Part shown: piece after piece, positions 18,226-26,526 of the stretch
How positions within the stretch are numbered: position 1 is the first letter of the stretch
Layout of the letters: every line of letters starts with the position of its first letter
From: Crassaminicella indica
GTDB taxonomy: Bacteria > Bacillota > Clostridia > Peptostreptococcales > Thermotaleaceae
Assembly: GCF_019203185.1 (NCBI RefSeq)
Contig: NZ_CP078093.1
Span: forward strand, 186,001-250,000
DNA: 64,000 nucleotides
Direction: 5' to 3'
Translations under genes and position numbers: made by a program
The notes under the pieces: generated by a model
What the model saw: only the letters and a program-made list of their open reading frames with translations
Told to the model about the DNA's origin: nothing
The model's database searches: none

Positions 18226-19200
18226 TTATTTTGATTTTCTGTATTTTAAAGGTGTTATCCCATTATATCTTTTAAATACATTTGCAAATTTACTTGGATT
18301 TTCATAGCCTATTTCATTAGCAATCTCTAAAATTGATAGATTAGTATTTTTTAATAAATATTTTGCTTTTCGTATTTTTGCTTTTTTTATATATCCATAG
18401 ACCGTATCTCCTGTAATATCTTTAAACCATTTTTGTAATTTGTAAATACTTGTATTTAATTTGATTGCTAATTCTTTAACAGAAGGTGTATTTTGAATAT
18501 TTTCATTGATGATTTCTTTCGCCTTAGTGATTCTTTGTATTTCTTTATTTTTAATATTTTTTAAATTTTTCTTTGATTTTTCTTCAAGAAAAGTAGATAA
18601 AAACTCAATAGCTTTTAATTTTAATTTTATATATCCCATCATATTATTACTAGAAATTTCATCTATCTCTTGTGCTATTTTTCTTAAATCATAGCTAGCT
18701 TTTTCAACAATTAATATATTTTCATTAAATATATTATTGATATTTTCTTGCCAGTCTCTTATAATCCTGTCTTCCCAAATAGAATTTACAGCATTTTTGA
18801 TAATATTAAAATTCATATGAATAGATATAGTTTTACAATTTCTATATTCAAATTTAAAACGCTCCAATTCATTCAATGCTTTATAAATAAAAATATCTCC
18901 CTCTTTAAATGCATATTTTTTATAATCCGGTAAGGATAAAATTTTTGTATCTCCACTATAACAATATCCTACTTCTAAAATGTCCTCATGGGGCACTCTA
19001 TCAAAATCCATTTCCATTTTTGAGATATTAAATCCTGATATTTCTAATCCCTTCTCTATTTTTACTCTAAAAAAACTTCCTTCTCCCAATTGGTCTTTAA
19101 TAAAATATTTTTTGCCTAATAATTCATCTAATGTTTTAGCACAGTATTTATTTTCTATATATTTATAATAATCATCTATTATATTTTTCTTAATTATCAT
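18226..19200 (-). CDS. AraC-family transcriptional regulator
   Basis: 324 residues. The last 100 carry the two helix-turn-helix motifs of the AraC family (VKELAIKLNTSIYKLQKWFK and LEIANEIGYENPSKFANVFKRYNG). The N-terminal part (1-210) is a ligand or effector domain without a recognisable cupin motif, as in YbtA/PchR-type regulators that sense siderophores. It lies upstream of, and in the same orientation as, the Fur-controlled ABC pair, so it probably activates that pair when the cognate iron chelate is present. The regulator-target link is inferred from position. Confidence 0.85.
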   Translation of the reverse strand: MIIKKNIIDDYYKYIENKYCAKTLDELLGKKYFIKDQLGEGSFFRVKIEKGLEISGFNISKMEMDFDRVPHEDILEVGYCYSGDTKILSLPDYKKYAFKEGDIFIYKALNELERFKFEYRNCKTISIHMNFNIIKNAVNSIWEDRIIRDWQENINNIFNENILIVEKASYDLRKIAQEIDEISSNNMMGYIKLKLKAIEFLSTFLEEKSKKNLKNIKNKEIQRITKAKEIINENIQNTPSVKELAIKLNTSIYKLQKWFKDITGDTVYGYIKKAKIRKAKYLLKNTNLSILEIANEIGYENPSKFANVFKRYNGITPLKYRKSK

Positions 19201-19690
19201 TTTTATCTACCCCTCTTAAACAATCTTTATTCATAAAATTACTGATTCATTAATCTAACTAAAAATCATTTTCAGGGAACAATATACTGTATGATTTCAC
19301 GTTTAGAATAGCACAACAATATCCAAAAAACAATCAAAGTGCTACTTCCCCTGTTTTATATGTCTTTCTAGTATTGCTCCTAAATATTTTTTAAAAAATT
19401 CGTTATATATAATATGAAAACCATAGAATTTTGTTTATTTATTTCATTGTTTTTAATTTTTAAAATATTAAGTTTTATTAAATTTTATTAACATTTGCAA
19501 ACCTTTTCCTATTTTTATTAGCTTTTATTTTAGTATAAATAAAGTAATTGCAAGGCTTATAAGCATTAAATTTGGAAGATTCATTAAAATTTTCTGAATA
19601 GTCTGTTTTTAACAGATATTTTCAAATAGATGTTATACTAATATTGTTAAAAGCTTATCATACACAAACCTTTCACATTACCTATTTAAT
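19201..19690. other. AT-rich gap upstream of nhaC without a recognisable gene
   Basis: About 490 bp, strongly AT-rich, no open frame with coding character on either strand. A small hairpin (TCTGTT-TTT-AACAGA near 19600) and a TATACT -10-like box near 19634 are the only signals before the structured RNA at 19691. Confidence 0.5.
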
Positions 19691-19776
19691 AGGAAGGGGG
19701 CCTTGCAATCAAGGAAATCTAAATTGTAATTGTAGTTTCATCCTTTAAAAAGCAAAATATAAACTTAGAGGAGGAT
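19691..19776 (+). ncRNA. Candidate cis-regulatory RNA (three-way junction) before nhaC
   Basis: The leader can fold as P1 AGGA (19691-19694) with TCCT (19741-19744); joining AGGGGG; P2 CCTTG-CAAT-CAAGG (19701-19714); and P3 AAA.CTA (715-721) with TAGTTT (733-738). The P1 3' strand (ATCCT) could alternatively pair with AGGAT (19772-19776), which overlaps the ribosome site. Ligand-stabilised P1 would then free the SD, an ON switch. A Na+-sensing riboswitch would suit an Na+/H+ antiporter, but I cannot match a published consensus from memory. Structure drawn by eye. Confidence 0.4.
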
Positions 19777-19781
19777 TTTTA

Positions 19782-21257
19782 ATGGGATTTTTAATGGGAT
19801 TTGCAAAACTTTCACCTGTTTTTGTAATGGCAGGACTTATGATTTCTGGTATGGATGCATTATTAGCAGCACCATTAGCTACCGTATATGCAGCAATCAT
19901 TGCAGTTATCACCGAAAAGCTTAAATTCAATGAAATTGTTGATTGTGCTGTTGAAAATGTTAAAGAGATGCAGCTTGTATTCTTTATTCTTATGTTAGCT
20001 TATGCTATGGCTGAAGCTTTCATGGCTACTGGTGTAGGTGCATCTATTATCAACATGGCACTTAGTCTAGGTATGACTGCAAAAACAGTAGCTGTTACAG
20101 GCTTTATAGTTACTGCTATTTTATCTGTTGCTACAGGTACTTCCTGGGGAACATTTGCAGCATGTGCGCCAATCTTTTTATGGTTAAATCATATCGTTGG
20201 TGGACATATATTACTTACAACTGCTGCAATCGCTGGTGGAGCTTGTTTTGGAGACAATATCGGACTTATTTCAGATACTACGGTAGTTAGTTCTGGTATT
20301 CAAAAGGTTGAAGTTATTCATAGAATCAGACATCAAGGTGTTTGGTCTATATTATGTCTTGTAATCACTGCAGCAATTATATTTGGTTTAAGTATGGGAT
20401 TACCTAATACAACTGCAAACGCTTCTGATGCAATCAGCCAAATTTCTCCTGATGTTATGGACTATTTAGCTAATAAGAAACCAGCAGCTGTTACTCTATT
20501 GAACCAAGTAAAAGAAGGCGTACCATATTATATGATTATTCCATTATTAATCGTATTAGTTGTAGCTGTTAAAGGCTTGCCAACTCTTGCTTGTTTAGGA
20601 TTAGGTATTATTTCATCCTTAGTATTAGGTCTTGTTGCAGGTACTGTTGAAAATGTTAGTAGCTTCTTAGATTTAGTATATACTGGTTTTGAAGGTGCTG
20701 GATCATGGGTTATCGTTATGATGATGTGGGTTGCTGCTTTTGGTGGAATCATGGGAAGAATCAAAGCATTTGCTCCAATCTCTAACTTAATCTCAAGCAT
20801 CGTTTCAAATGTAAGACAACTTATGTTTGCAAATGGTTTACTTTCTATTCTTGGAAATGCAGCTTTATCTGATGAAATGGCTCAAATCGTTACAATCGGA
20901 CCAATCATCAAATCTTTAACAGATGAGAATGTAGAGGCTAGCGAAGAAGATATGTACAAGCTTCGTCTAAGAAATGCAACTTTCGGAGATGCACTAGGTG
21001 TATTTGGTTCGCAGCTTATTCCATGGCACGTGTATATGGGATTCTATGTAGCTATTGCTTCAGCAGTATATCCACTACATGAATTTGTTGCAATAGAAAT
21101 TATCAAACACAATGTAATGGCTATGGTTGCTGTAGGATCTATCTTACTTCTAACATTAACTGGTCTAGATAGATTTATACCTCTATTCGGACTACCATCT
21201 GAACCACAAGTAAAACTAAAAAAACATAATAAGAAAACTATAAAAGAAACAGCATAA
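19782..21257 (+). CDS. nhaC: Na+/H+ antiporter, NhaC family
   Basis: 491 residues and about twelve membrane helices. Family patterns: TGTSWGTFAACAPIF, GGACFGDNIGLISDTTVVSSG, and a second-half IPWHVYMGF. NhaC members exchange external H+ (or another solute) for cytosolic Na+. SD AGGAGG stands 7 nt before the chosen ATG (19782); a second in-frame ATG lies 12 bp later after a TTTTTAATGGGA duplication. Monocistronic, with its own terminator. A candidate structured RNA covers its leader. A distant relative at 55.5-56.8 kb is under a SAM riboswitch and probably carries methionine. Confidence 0.88.
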   Translation: MGFLMGFAKLSPVFVMAGLMISGMDALLAAPLATVYAAIIAVITEKLKFNEIVDCAVENVKEMQLVFFILMLAYAMAEAFMATGVGASIINMALSLGMTAKTVAVTGFIVTAILSVATGTSWGTFAACAPIFLWLNHIVGGHILLTTAAIAGGACFGDNIGLISDTTVVSSGIQKVEVIHRIRHQGVWSILCLVITAAIIFGLSMGLPNTTANASDAISQISPDVMDYLANKKPAAVTLLNQVKEGVPYYMIIPLLIVLVVAVKGLPTLACLGLGIISSLVLGLVAGTVENVSSFLDLVYTGFEGAGSWVIVMMMWVAAFGGIMGRIKAFAPISNLISSIVSNVRQLMFANGLLSILGNAALSDEMAQIVTIGPIIKSLTDENVEASEEDMYKLRLRNATFGDALGVFGSQLIPWHVYMGFYVAIASAVYPLHEFVAIEIIKHNVMAMVAVGSILLLTLTGLDRFIPLFGLPSEPQVKLKKHNKKTIKETA

Positions 21258-21258
21258 G

Positions 21259-21287
21259 AAAAGTACCCAATCCAGGGTACTTTTTTA
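21259..21287 (+). terminator. Terminator of nhaC
   Basis: AAAAGTACCC paired with GGGTACTTTT, 6-nt loop, T run after it. Confidence 0.92.
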
Positions 21288-21524
21288 TATTATTCATTAA
21301 AAAACTTTTTACTGATGAAAGATGAAGGAATTTATCGTGTTACTATATACAGCATACAAAAACTTAAATAACCATAAAATTTGACAAAAAATAAAGTATT
21401 CTTCACATAAATAGAATTTTACTTATTAGATTATTAGGAATAATATATAAGTTAGGCGTAAAAACTTATAGTATTATTTATACTATATACTGCTGTAAAA
21501 ATAAAACAAGTGAGGTGTTAACTT

Positions 21525-22697
21525 ATGAATCCATTTATCAGTTTAGGTATTGCACTTATTGTAGGTATTTTGTTTGGAAAGCTTATGAACAGATTCAAAG
21601 TTCCAGCTGTTGCTGGATATATCATAGCAGGTCTTATTTTGGGAACCTCTGGCTTTAATATCGTTAACAGCGAGATGATAGAAAAATTATCTTTTCTAAG
21701 CGACTTTGCTTTAGGAATAATTGCTTTTAACATAGGTAGTGAACTTCAAATATCAGTTATTAAAAAATTAGGCAAATCTATATTTGTCATTGCAACCTGT
21801 GAAGCTTTATCAGCATTTTTATTTGTAACTGCTATTACCTATTTACTAACTAAAAATATATCTACTGCTTTAATTTTAGGAGCTGTATCTTCTGCTACTG
21901 CTCCAGCAGCAACTGTAATGGTTTTAAAGGAATACAATGCAAAAGGTCCCCTAACAAGTACTTTACTTGGTGTTGTAGCAATAGACGATGCTATTTGTTT
22001 AATGATTTATGCTATCGCTTCTTCAGTAGCAAAGGTGTTCATCAAGCATGAAACTGTCACTCTTTATAAAATATTAATACATCCTATTATGGAAATTGTA
22101 TCATCTATTCTAGTTGGTTTAGTACTTGGTATTATATTAACATATCTAGTAAAGATTTCAAAAAAAGAAGGAGAACTACTTCCCTTTATTACAGGAATGA
22201 TTATACTTCTTGTTGGAATAGCTACTAAATTTCATTTATCTCCACTGCTTTGTGCAATGGCTTTAGGAATAGTTATTGCAAATATATCTTCTAACAATAG
22301 AAGAGCTTTCTCAAGCGTTGAAAGCTTTTCATCACCAATTATTGCAGCCTTTTTTACGTTAGCAGGTTCAAGACTTGACATATCTTTACTTCCTCATATA
22401 GGAATTATTGGTGTTTGCTATTTGATATTTAGAATCATAGGAAAAGTATTAGGTGCTTCTATTGGAGGAATAATTGCTGATTCTCCTAAAGTAGTAAAAA
22501 AATATATTGGCTTTGGCTTATTGTCTCAAGTCGGTGTGGCTGTAGGACTTGCGATTGTTGTAAATCGAGAGTTTTCAAACTCAGAGCTAGGTTCTTTAGT
22601 CATAACTATTCTTTTAGCAACAACAATTATTACAGAAATAGTTGGTCCATTAGCTACAAAAAGTGCTATAATAAAAGCAAAAGAAGCTCATTTATAA
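21525..22697 (+). CDS. Cation:proton antiporter, CPA2 (KefB/NapA-like) family
   Basis: 390 residues, about twelve helices, with VAGYIIAGLILG, an ion-site-like AIDDAICLMIYA in the middle, and LLSQVGVAVGLA near the end, all typical of Na_H_Exchanger/CPA2 proteins. There is no RCK (TrkA-N) domain, so cytosolic gating is probably supplied by the next gene, a small PII-like protein 19 bp downstream. SD is GAGGTG. Exchanges Na+ or K+ for H+; the ion cannot be told. Confidence 0.85.
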   Translation: MNPFISLGIALIVGILFGKLMNRFKVPAVAGYIIAGLILGTSGFNIVNSEMIEKLSFLSDFALGIIAFNIGSELQISVIKKLGKSIFVIATCEALSAFLFVTAITYLLTKNISTALILGAVSSATAPAATVMVLKEYNAKGPLTSTLLGVVAIDDAICLMIYAIASSVAKVFIKHETVTLYKILIHPIMEIVSSILVGLVLGIILTYLVKISKKEGELLPFITGMIILLVGIATKFHLSPLLCAMALGIVIANISSNNRRAFSSVESFSSPIIAAFFTLAGSRLDISLLPHIGIIGVCYLIFRIIGKVLGASIGGIIADSPKVVKKYIGFGLLSQVGVAVGLAIVVNREFSNSELGSLVITILLATTIITEIVGPLATKSAIIKAKEAHL

Positions 22698-22716
22698 TTT
22701 TAAGGAGGGAAATGCC

Positions 22717-23088
22717 ATGTATGCCCTATTTCTTATATTAAACGAAACAGAAAAATTAGATCAAATTCACAATATATTTTATGAGGTAGGTGTAGGTGCA
22801 ACCACCATTGATAGTGTAGGTATGGGAAAGGTTCTATTAGAGCATCACATAGATGTACCCATATTTTCAAGTATTCGAAAACTTGTAGAAGGAAATAAAC
22901 CATATAATAAAACTATTATAAGTGTTATTAGAGAAGAAGATAAGCTTAGGAAAACAATCGATCTAATTAATGAAGAATTAAATCATATCAACAAGCCCGG
23001 TGTAGGATTTATGTTCGTCTTACCAGTATTAGAATGTTACGGTTCAAAGCATAGTGGATCTAAAATCAAACAAATAAACAAAGGTTAA
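22717..23088 (+). CDS. Small PII-like protein paired with a cation antiporter
   Basis: 123 residues with the beta-alpha-beta layout of PII-type trimers: start MYALFLILNETEKLDQIHNI, ending in GVGFMFVLPV, which resembles the C-terminal GxGFxxPV strand of PII-like proteins. It lacks the canonical T-loop. Located 19 bp after the CPA2 antiporter with SD AAGGAGGGAAATGCC, so co-translated. PII-like proteins in this position are known to gate neighbouring ion or nutrient transporters in response to nucleotides; assignment here rests on fold pattern and context. Confidence 0.65.
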   Translation: MYALFLILNETEKLDQIHNIFYEVGVGATTIDSVGMGKVLLEHHIDVPIFSSIRKLVEGNKPYNKTIISVIREEDKLRKTIDLINEELNHINKPGVGFMFVLPVLECYGSKHSGSKIKQINKG

Positions 23089-23116
23089 ACTGAATTGCAC
23101 AATTTATAATAAAGCT

Positions 23117-23154
23117 AAAAATATTAAGCATGCCTTAGCATGCTTAATATTTTT
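23117..23154. terminator. Bidirectional terminator between the antiporter operon and the LysM/CAP gene
   Basis: Perfect 17-bp inverted repeat (half: AAAAATATTAAGCATGC) with a 4-nt loop, serving both convergent genes. Confidence 0.92.
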
Positions 23155-23782
23155 AATAATTTCTAGATTTTATAAACATTTGAGTCCAATAGCTAGTTCC
23201 CTTTTCATCTTTTGCATAACCAATACCGATTTCTGTATAATTTGGACTTAAAATATTTTTTCTGTGTCCTGGCGAATTCATCCAAGCCATCATTACTTCT
23301 TTTGGAGTTTTTTGTCCCTTTGCAATATTTTCTCCTGCATAAGAATAACTAAGGCCAAAATTTTTAATCATTTCAAAAGGTGTTCCATAAATTGGCGAAG
23401 TATGTGAAAAATATCCCTGCTCTTTCATATCTCTAGACTTATACCTCGCAATCCTTGATAACTCCCAATTTTCTTTTAATGGTTTTAATCCCATTTTTTC
23501 TCTTTCTGCATTGACTAATCTTATAACTTCCTTTTCAAAAGTTCTCTCTGCTTCTACATCCGGAATATTTATCTTTATTCCTGGATAAATAATATTTGGA
23601 TTCTTTAACTGCTTATTTTCATAAATCAATTCTGAAAATCCAACCTCATACCTTTGTGCTATTTTCCAAAGAGTATCTCCTGGTAAAACTGTATGCACTT
23701 TACTTACAGCTTGAGCATTTAACGAACCTGCTCCTGTAAATAGTAGCAAACCTATAGCCATACCAGTTAGAAATTTTTTCAT
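23153..23782 (-). CDS. Secreted LysM-CAP domain protein (YkwD/SafA-like)
   Basis: 209 residues: signal peptide (MKKFLTGMAIGLLLFTGAGS, cleavage near NAQA), one LysM domain (HTVLPGDTLWKIAQRY to YPGIKINIP, about residues 31-75), and a CAP/SCP domain (about 85-209) with its conserved His/Glu residues in YFSHTSP, AGENIAKG and MNSPGHRKNIL. LysM binds peptidoglycan, so the protein stays in the wall or spore coat. Function of bacterial CAP domains is unsettled. A second CAP protein in this window (37.5 kb) uses SH3 and a lipid anchor instead. Confidence 0.88.
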   Translation of the reverse strand: MKKFLTGMAIGLLLFTGAGSLNAQAVSKVHTVLPGDTLWKIAQRYEVGFSELIYENKQLKNPNIIYPGIKINIPDVEAERTFEKEVIRLVNAEREKMGLKPLKENWELSRIARYKSRDMKEQGYFSHTSPIYGTPFEMIKNFGLSYSYAGENIAKGQKTPKEVMMAWMNSPGHRKNILSPNYTEIGIGYAKDEKGTSYWTQMFIKSRNY

Positions 23783-23854
23783 ATCCTCATCCCTCCTTAT
23801 ATATAAGTATACTGAATTTCGGGAAGAATGGGAAATATCAAAATTTGCCTTTTA

Positions 23855-24097
23855 TTATGCCTGCATATGATTTACTTTTACGCCTTCGAGTCCATTTAAT
23901 TGATCCATCATATTCTGTATTCTGCCCATATCAGCTCTTAAATTTAATGTAATCAAGCCATTATTCACTTCCTCTGGATCATGTATACCAAATCTTCCTA
24001 CAATAATATCTCCATTTTTTGTTAGAATCTCCTGCATACGAGGAGCAGAATCTTTTCTATGATCTACTCGTATACTCATAACACTTAAATGATCCAT
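23855..24097 (-). CDS. TM1266-family putative [FeFe]-hydrogenase system regulator
   Basis: 80 residues with an ACT/NikR-like beta-alpha-beta fold: IVGRFGIHDPEEVNNGLITLNLRA read in parts, with LNGLEGVKVNHM at the end. This family is usually encoded beside the hydrogenase maturation genes hydEFG. Here it stands alone between a LysM/CAP gene and a Nudix gene, so the hyd genes must be elsewhere if present. The start at 24097 was chosen because GGAGGGG lies 6 nt before; an upstream ATG six codons earlier has no site. Confidence 0.82.
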   Translation of the reverse strand: MDHLSVMSIRVDHRKDSAPRMQEILTKNGDIIVGRFGIHDPEEVNNGLITLNLRADMGRIQNMMDQLNGLEGVKVNHMQA

Positions 24098-24283
24098 ATT
24101 TACCCCTCCTATCATTTTTCTTTAAGTATTTTAGACAAGATCATAAAATTATATACCTATTAAAGTAGTTTTTAATTTGCGTAAATTATCGTATACTATT
24201 ATTATAATGAGTTTACATTTTTTCAAGCTAGATTGCTATTGTTAAACTCTAACATAAACTTCATAATAGGATAGGTGATTATA

Positions 24284-24916
24284 ATGAATTTTCCTGCAAT
24301 TCAAGAATTTTTTCAAAATAGACAAGCTAAGCCTGAAGGAAATTATGAAAGATTTTCTGTTTTAGTACCTATAGTTAAAGTTAAAGATCAACTTGAACTT
24401 TTATTTGAAATTCGTTCAGATCATTTAAAGGTACAGCCAAAAGAAATATGTTTTCCTGGAGGAAAAATAGAAAAAAACGAATCTGAAAAAATGTGCGCTA
24501 TCAGAGAAACTTGTGAAGAATTAAATATTTCATCAGATCATATAAAAATCTTTGGTTCTTTAGATTTTTTAGTCTTACCTTATAATATAATACTATATCC
24601 TTTTTTAGGAAGTATCTCATCAATAGATCCTAAAAAAATTCAATTTAATAAAGACGAAGTATCAGAAGTTTTTACCGTTCCAATAGATTTTTTTATGGAA
24701 AATGAACCCCAAAAACACTTTATATACCTTAACGCACATATTCCTGAAACTTTTCCATTTCATATGATTCCAAGTGGGAAAAATTATAATTGGAGAACAG
24801 GAAAATATCCCGTTCTATTTTATAAATATAAAGAATATGTCATATGGGGTATGACAGCAAGAATTATTAAAAATTTTGTTGATATTATAAAAAGCAAAAA
24901 ATCATCTCTTAGATGA
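24284..24916 (+). CDS. Nudix hydrolase, CoA-pyrophosphatase-like
   Basis: 210 residues. The Nudix box is intact: GGKIEKNESEKMCAIRETCEEL fits Gx5Ex7REUxEE (given as positions about 63-84). The preceding FEIRSDHLKVQPKEICFPGG resembles the NuCoA signature of CoA/acyl-CoA pyrophosphatases. ATG 24284 follows AGGTGAT. The stop codon lies inside the 17-bp hairpin that was duplicated when the IS1182-type element inserted immediately downstream, so the gene is intact but its original terminator is now copied on both sides of the element. Confidence 0.85.
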   Translation: MNFPAIQEFFQNRQAKPEGNYERFSVLVPIVKVKDQLELLFEIRSDHLKVQPKEICFPGGKIEKNESEKMCAIRETCEELNISSDHIKIFGSLDFLVLPYNIILYPFLGSISSIDPKKIQFNKDEVSEVFTVPIDFFMENEPQKHFIYLNAHIPETFPFHMIPSGKNYNWRTGKYPVLFYKYKEYVIWGMTARIIKNFVDIIKSKKSSLR

Positions 24917-24917
24917 T
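24901..24917 (+). repeat. Left copy of the 17-bp target-site duplication (terminator hairpin)
   Basis: ATCATCTCTTAGATGAT: a 7-bp stem with CTT loop. An identical copy is at 26489-26505. It includes the last codons and stop of the Nudix gene. Confidence 0.9.
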
Positions 24918-26488
24918 CAGACTGTTGACAAAGTATAAAAAAGCGAGAATTCTTTTTTTTCAAAAAGGATTTTCGCTTTTTATGTAGAATAAATATATAT
25001 AGAATAATTTCCCGAAGGGACTGATTGTATTGTTAACTAAGAATAATGGATACCAAAATAGAATTGAAACTGTTATGATTGAGAACCTAGTTTCTGAAGA
25101 TCATTTGCTTAGAAAAATCAATAAATATATTAACTTTTCATTTATATATGATTTAGTAGAAGATAAGTATTGTTTAGATAATGGAAGACCATCTATTGAT
25201 CCAGTTGTTTTATTTAAGATGATGTTTATTGGATATCTTTATGGTATTCGCTCCGAAAGGAGATTAATGGAAGAAATCAAATATAATATTGCTTATAGAT
25301 GGTTTTTAGGTTATGGAATTACTGATGAGATTCCTCATCATTCTACTATTAGTCAAAATAGAAGACGTAGATTTACAGGTACTGATATATTTGAAAAAAT
25401 TTTTTCAAATATAGTGAAACAAGCAATAGATAATAATTTGGTATTGGGTAAAATACTATACACTGATTCTACTCATCTTAAAGCTAATGCTAATAAAAAT
25501 AAGTATGAAGAAAAATATATTAAAGTTGAAGTAAAAGAATATGTTGATGATTTAGAAAATGCAATTAATGAAGATAGAATAAATCATGGTAAAAAACCTC
25601 TAAAAAAAAAGAACATGAGCCAGAAATAAAGAGAATTAAATCTAGCATTACAGATCCTGACAGTGGTTTTATGCATAGAGATAGAAAACCCAAAGGTTTC
25701 TTCTATCTAGAACACAGAACGGTGGATGCAGAGAATAACATTATTACAGGTGTTAATGTTACTCCTGGTAATATTAATGATGCAACACCTTATCTTCAAA
25801 TATTAGATGAACAAATTGAAAAATATGGTTTTGAGGTGAAATTTGTAGGACTTGATGCTGGATATTTTACTGCTCCAATTTGTAAAGGTTTAAATGATAG
25901 AAATATACAGGGTGCTATAGGTTACAGACTTGGACCACATAAAAAAGGAAAGTTTACAAAAAATAGATTTCAATATGTTGATGAATGGGATGTTATAATG
26001 TGCCCAAATCTTTATCCAATGCATTATAAAACTACTACCCGTCAGGGTTATAGGGAATATATCAGTGATAAAAATAATTGCTCTGAGTGTCCATATAAAG
26101 AAAAATGCTTATATGATGGTAATGAAACTAGAACAATTAGACTCCATGTATGGGAAAAATATAAAGATAAAGTTAAAAGGTTTACTATGTACGATCAGTT
26201 AGGGAAGCGGATTTACAAGAGAAGAAAAGAAACCGTTGAGCGAAGCTTTGCAGATGCTAAACAACTGCATGGGCTTCGCTATGCCCGCTTTCGCGGAATT
26301 GAGAAAGTCAAAGAACAATGTCTTATGACAGCAGCAGTACAAAATATGAAAAAGATAGCGATGATACTATCATCTCTATCTTTTAATTCTTTTTTGAATG
26401 ATTATTCTCATAAAATATTAAGCTACGCTTATTTTATATTTAAAAAAGACAAACCACTGAAATTTTTCAATGGTTTGTCAGCAACCTG
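24918..26488 (+). mobile_element. IS1182-family insertion sequence (1571 bp)
   Basis: Bounded by imperfect terminal inverted repeats CAGACTGTTGACAAA (24918-24932) and, reversed, CAGGTTGCTGACAAA (26474-26488), matching at 12 of 15 positions. It is flanked by an exact 17-bp duplication that is itself a terminator stem-loop. Inside are a hairpin near the left end (about 24940-24981, which may shield the element from outside transcription) and one transposase reading frame broken by a -1 shift at a run of nine A. IS1182 elements are known for variable-length target duplications and for preferring palindromic targets, in agreement with what is seen. Confidence 0.88.
25030..25629 (+). CDS. IS1182-family transposase, N-terminal part (before frameshift)
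   Basis: 199 residues from a TTG at 25030 (SD weak, AAGGGA). Contains the DUF772-type N-terminal domain ([21 protein letters not shown], in HTH-like region) and the first catalytic aspartate in [15 protein letters not shown]. After KKPLKK, a run of nine A (25602-25610) takes the zero frame to a stop at 25629, while the -1 frame continues as [13 protein letters not shown] and joins the C-terminal part. Either an inactivating deletion or a programmed slip; A-AAA-AAG is a classical -1 slippery site in IS elements. Confidence 0.8.
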   Translation: MLTKNNGYQNRIETVMIENLVSEDHLLRKINKYINFSFIYDLVEDKYCLDNGRPSIDPVVLFKMMFIGYLYGIRSERRLMEEIKYNIAYRWFLGYGITDEIPHHSTISQNRRRRFTGTDIFEKIFSNIVKQAIDNNLVLGKILYTDSTHLKANANKNKYEEKYIKVEVKEYVDDLENAINEDRINHGKKPLKKKNMSQK

Positions 26489-26489
26489 A
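25671..26489 (+). CDS. IS1182-family transposase, C-terminal part (-1 frame)
   Basis: The frame is open from 25611, just after the A run; the first ATG is at 25671. It carries the second catalytic aspartate (FVGLDAGYF), the zinc-like cysteine group ([10 protein letters not shown]), and the catalytic glutamate region ([23 protein letters not shown], read in parts), so the DDE triad is complete only when both parts are joined. No ribosome site precedes the ATG, so separate translation is unlikely. Its TGA stop is completed by the first base of the target duplication at 26489. Confidence 0.8.
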   Translation: MHRDRKPKGFFYLEHRTVDAENNIITGVNVTPGNINDATPYLQILDEQIEKYGFEVKFVGLDAGYFTAPICKGLNDRNIQGAIGYRLGPHKKGKFTKNRFQYVDEWDVIMCPNLYPMHYKTTTRQGYREYISDKNNCSECPYKEKCLYDGNETRTIRLHVWEKYKDKVKRFTMYDQLGKRIYKRRKETVERSFADAKQLHGLRYARFRGIEKVKEQCLMTAAVQNMKKIAMILSSLSFNSFLNDYSHKILSYAYFIFKKDKPLKFFNGLSAT

Positions 26490-26505
26490 TCATCTCTTAG
26501 ATGAT
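26489..26505 (+). repeat. Right copy of the 17-bp target-site duplication
   Basis: Same ATCATCTCTTAGATGAT as 24901-24917, followed by CTTTTGCTTTTATTT, which looks like the original U tract of the Nudix terminator. Confidence 0.9.
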
Positions 26506-26526
26506 CTTTTGCTTTTATTTACTAAC

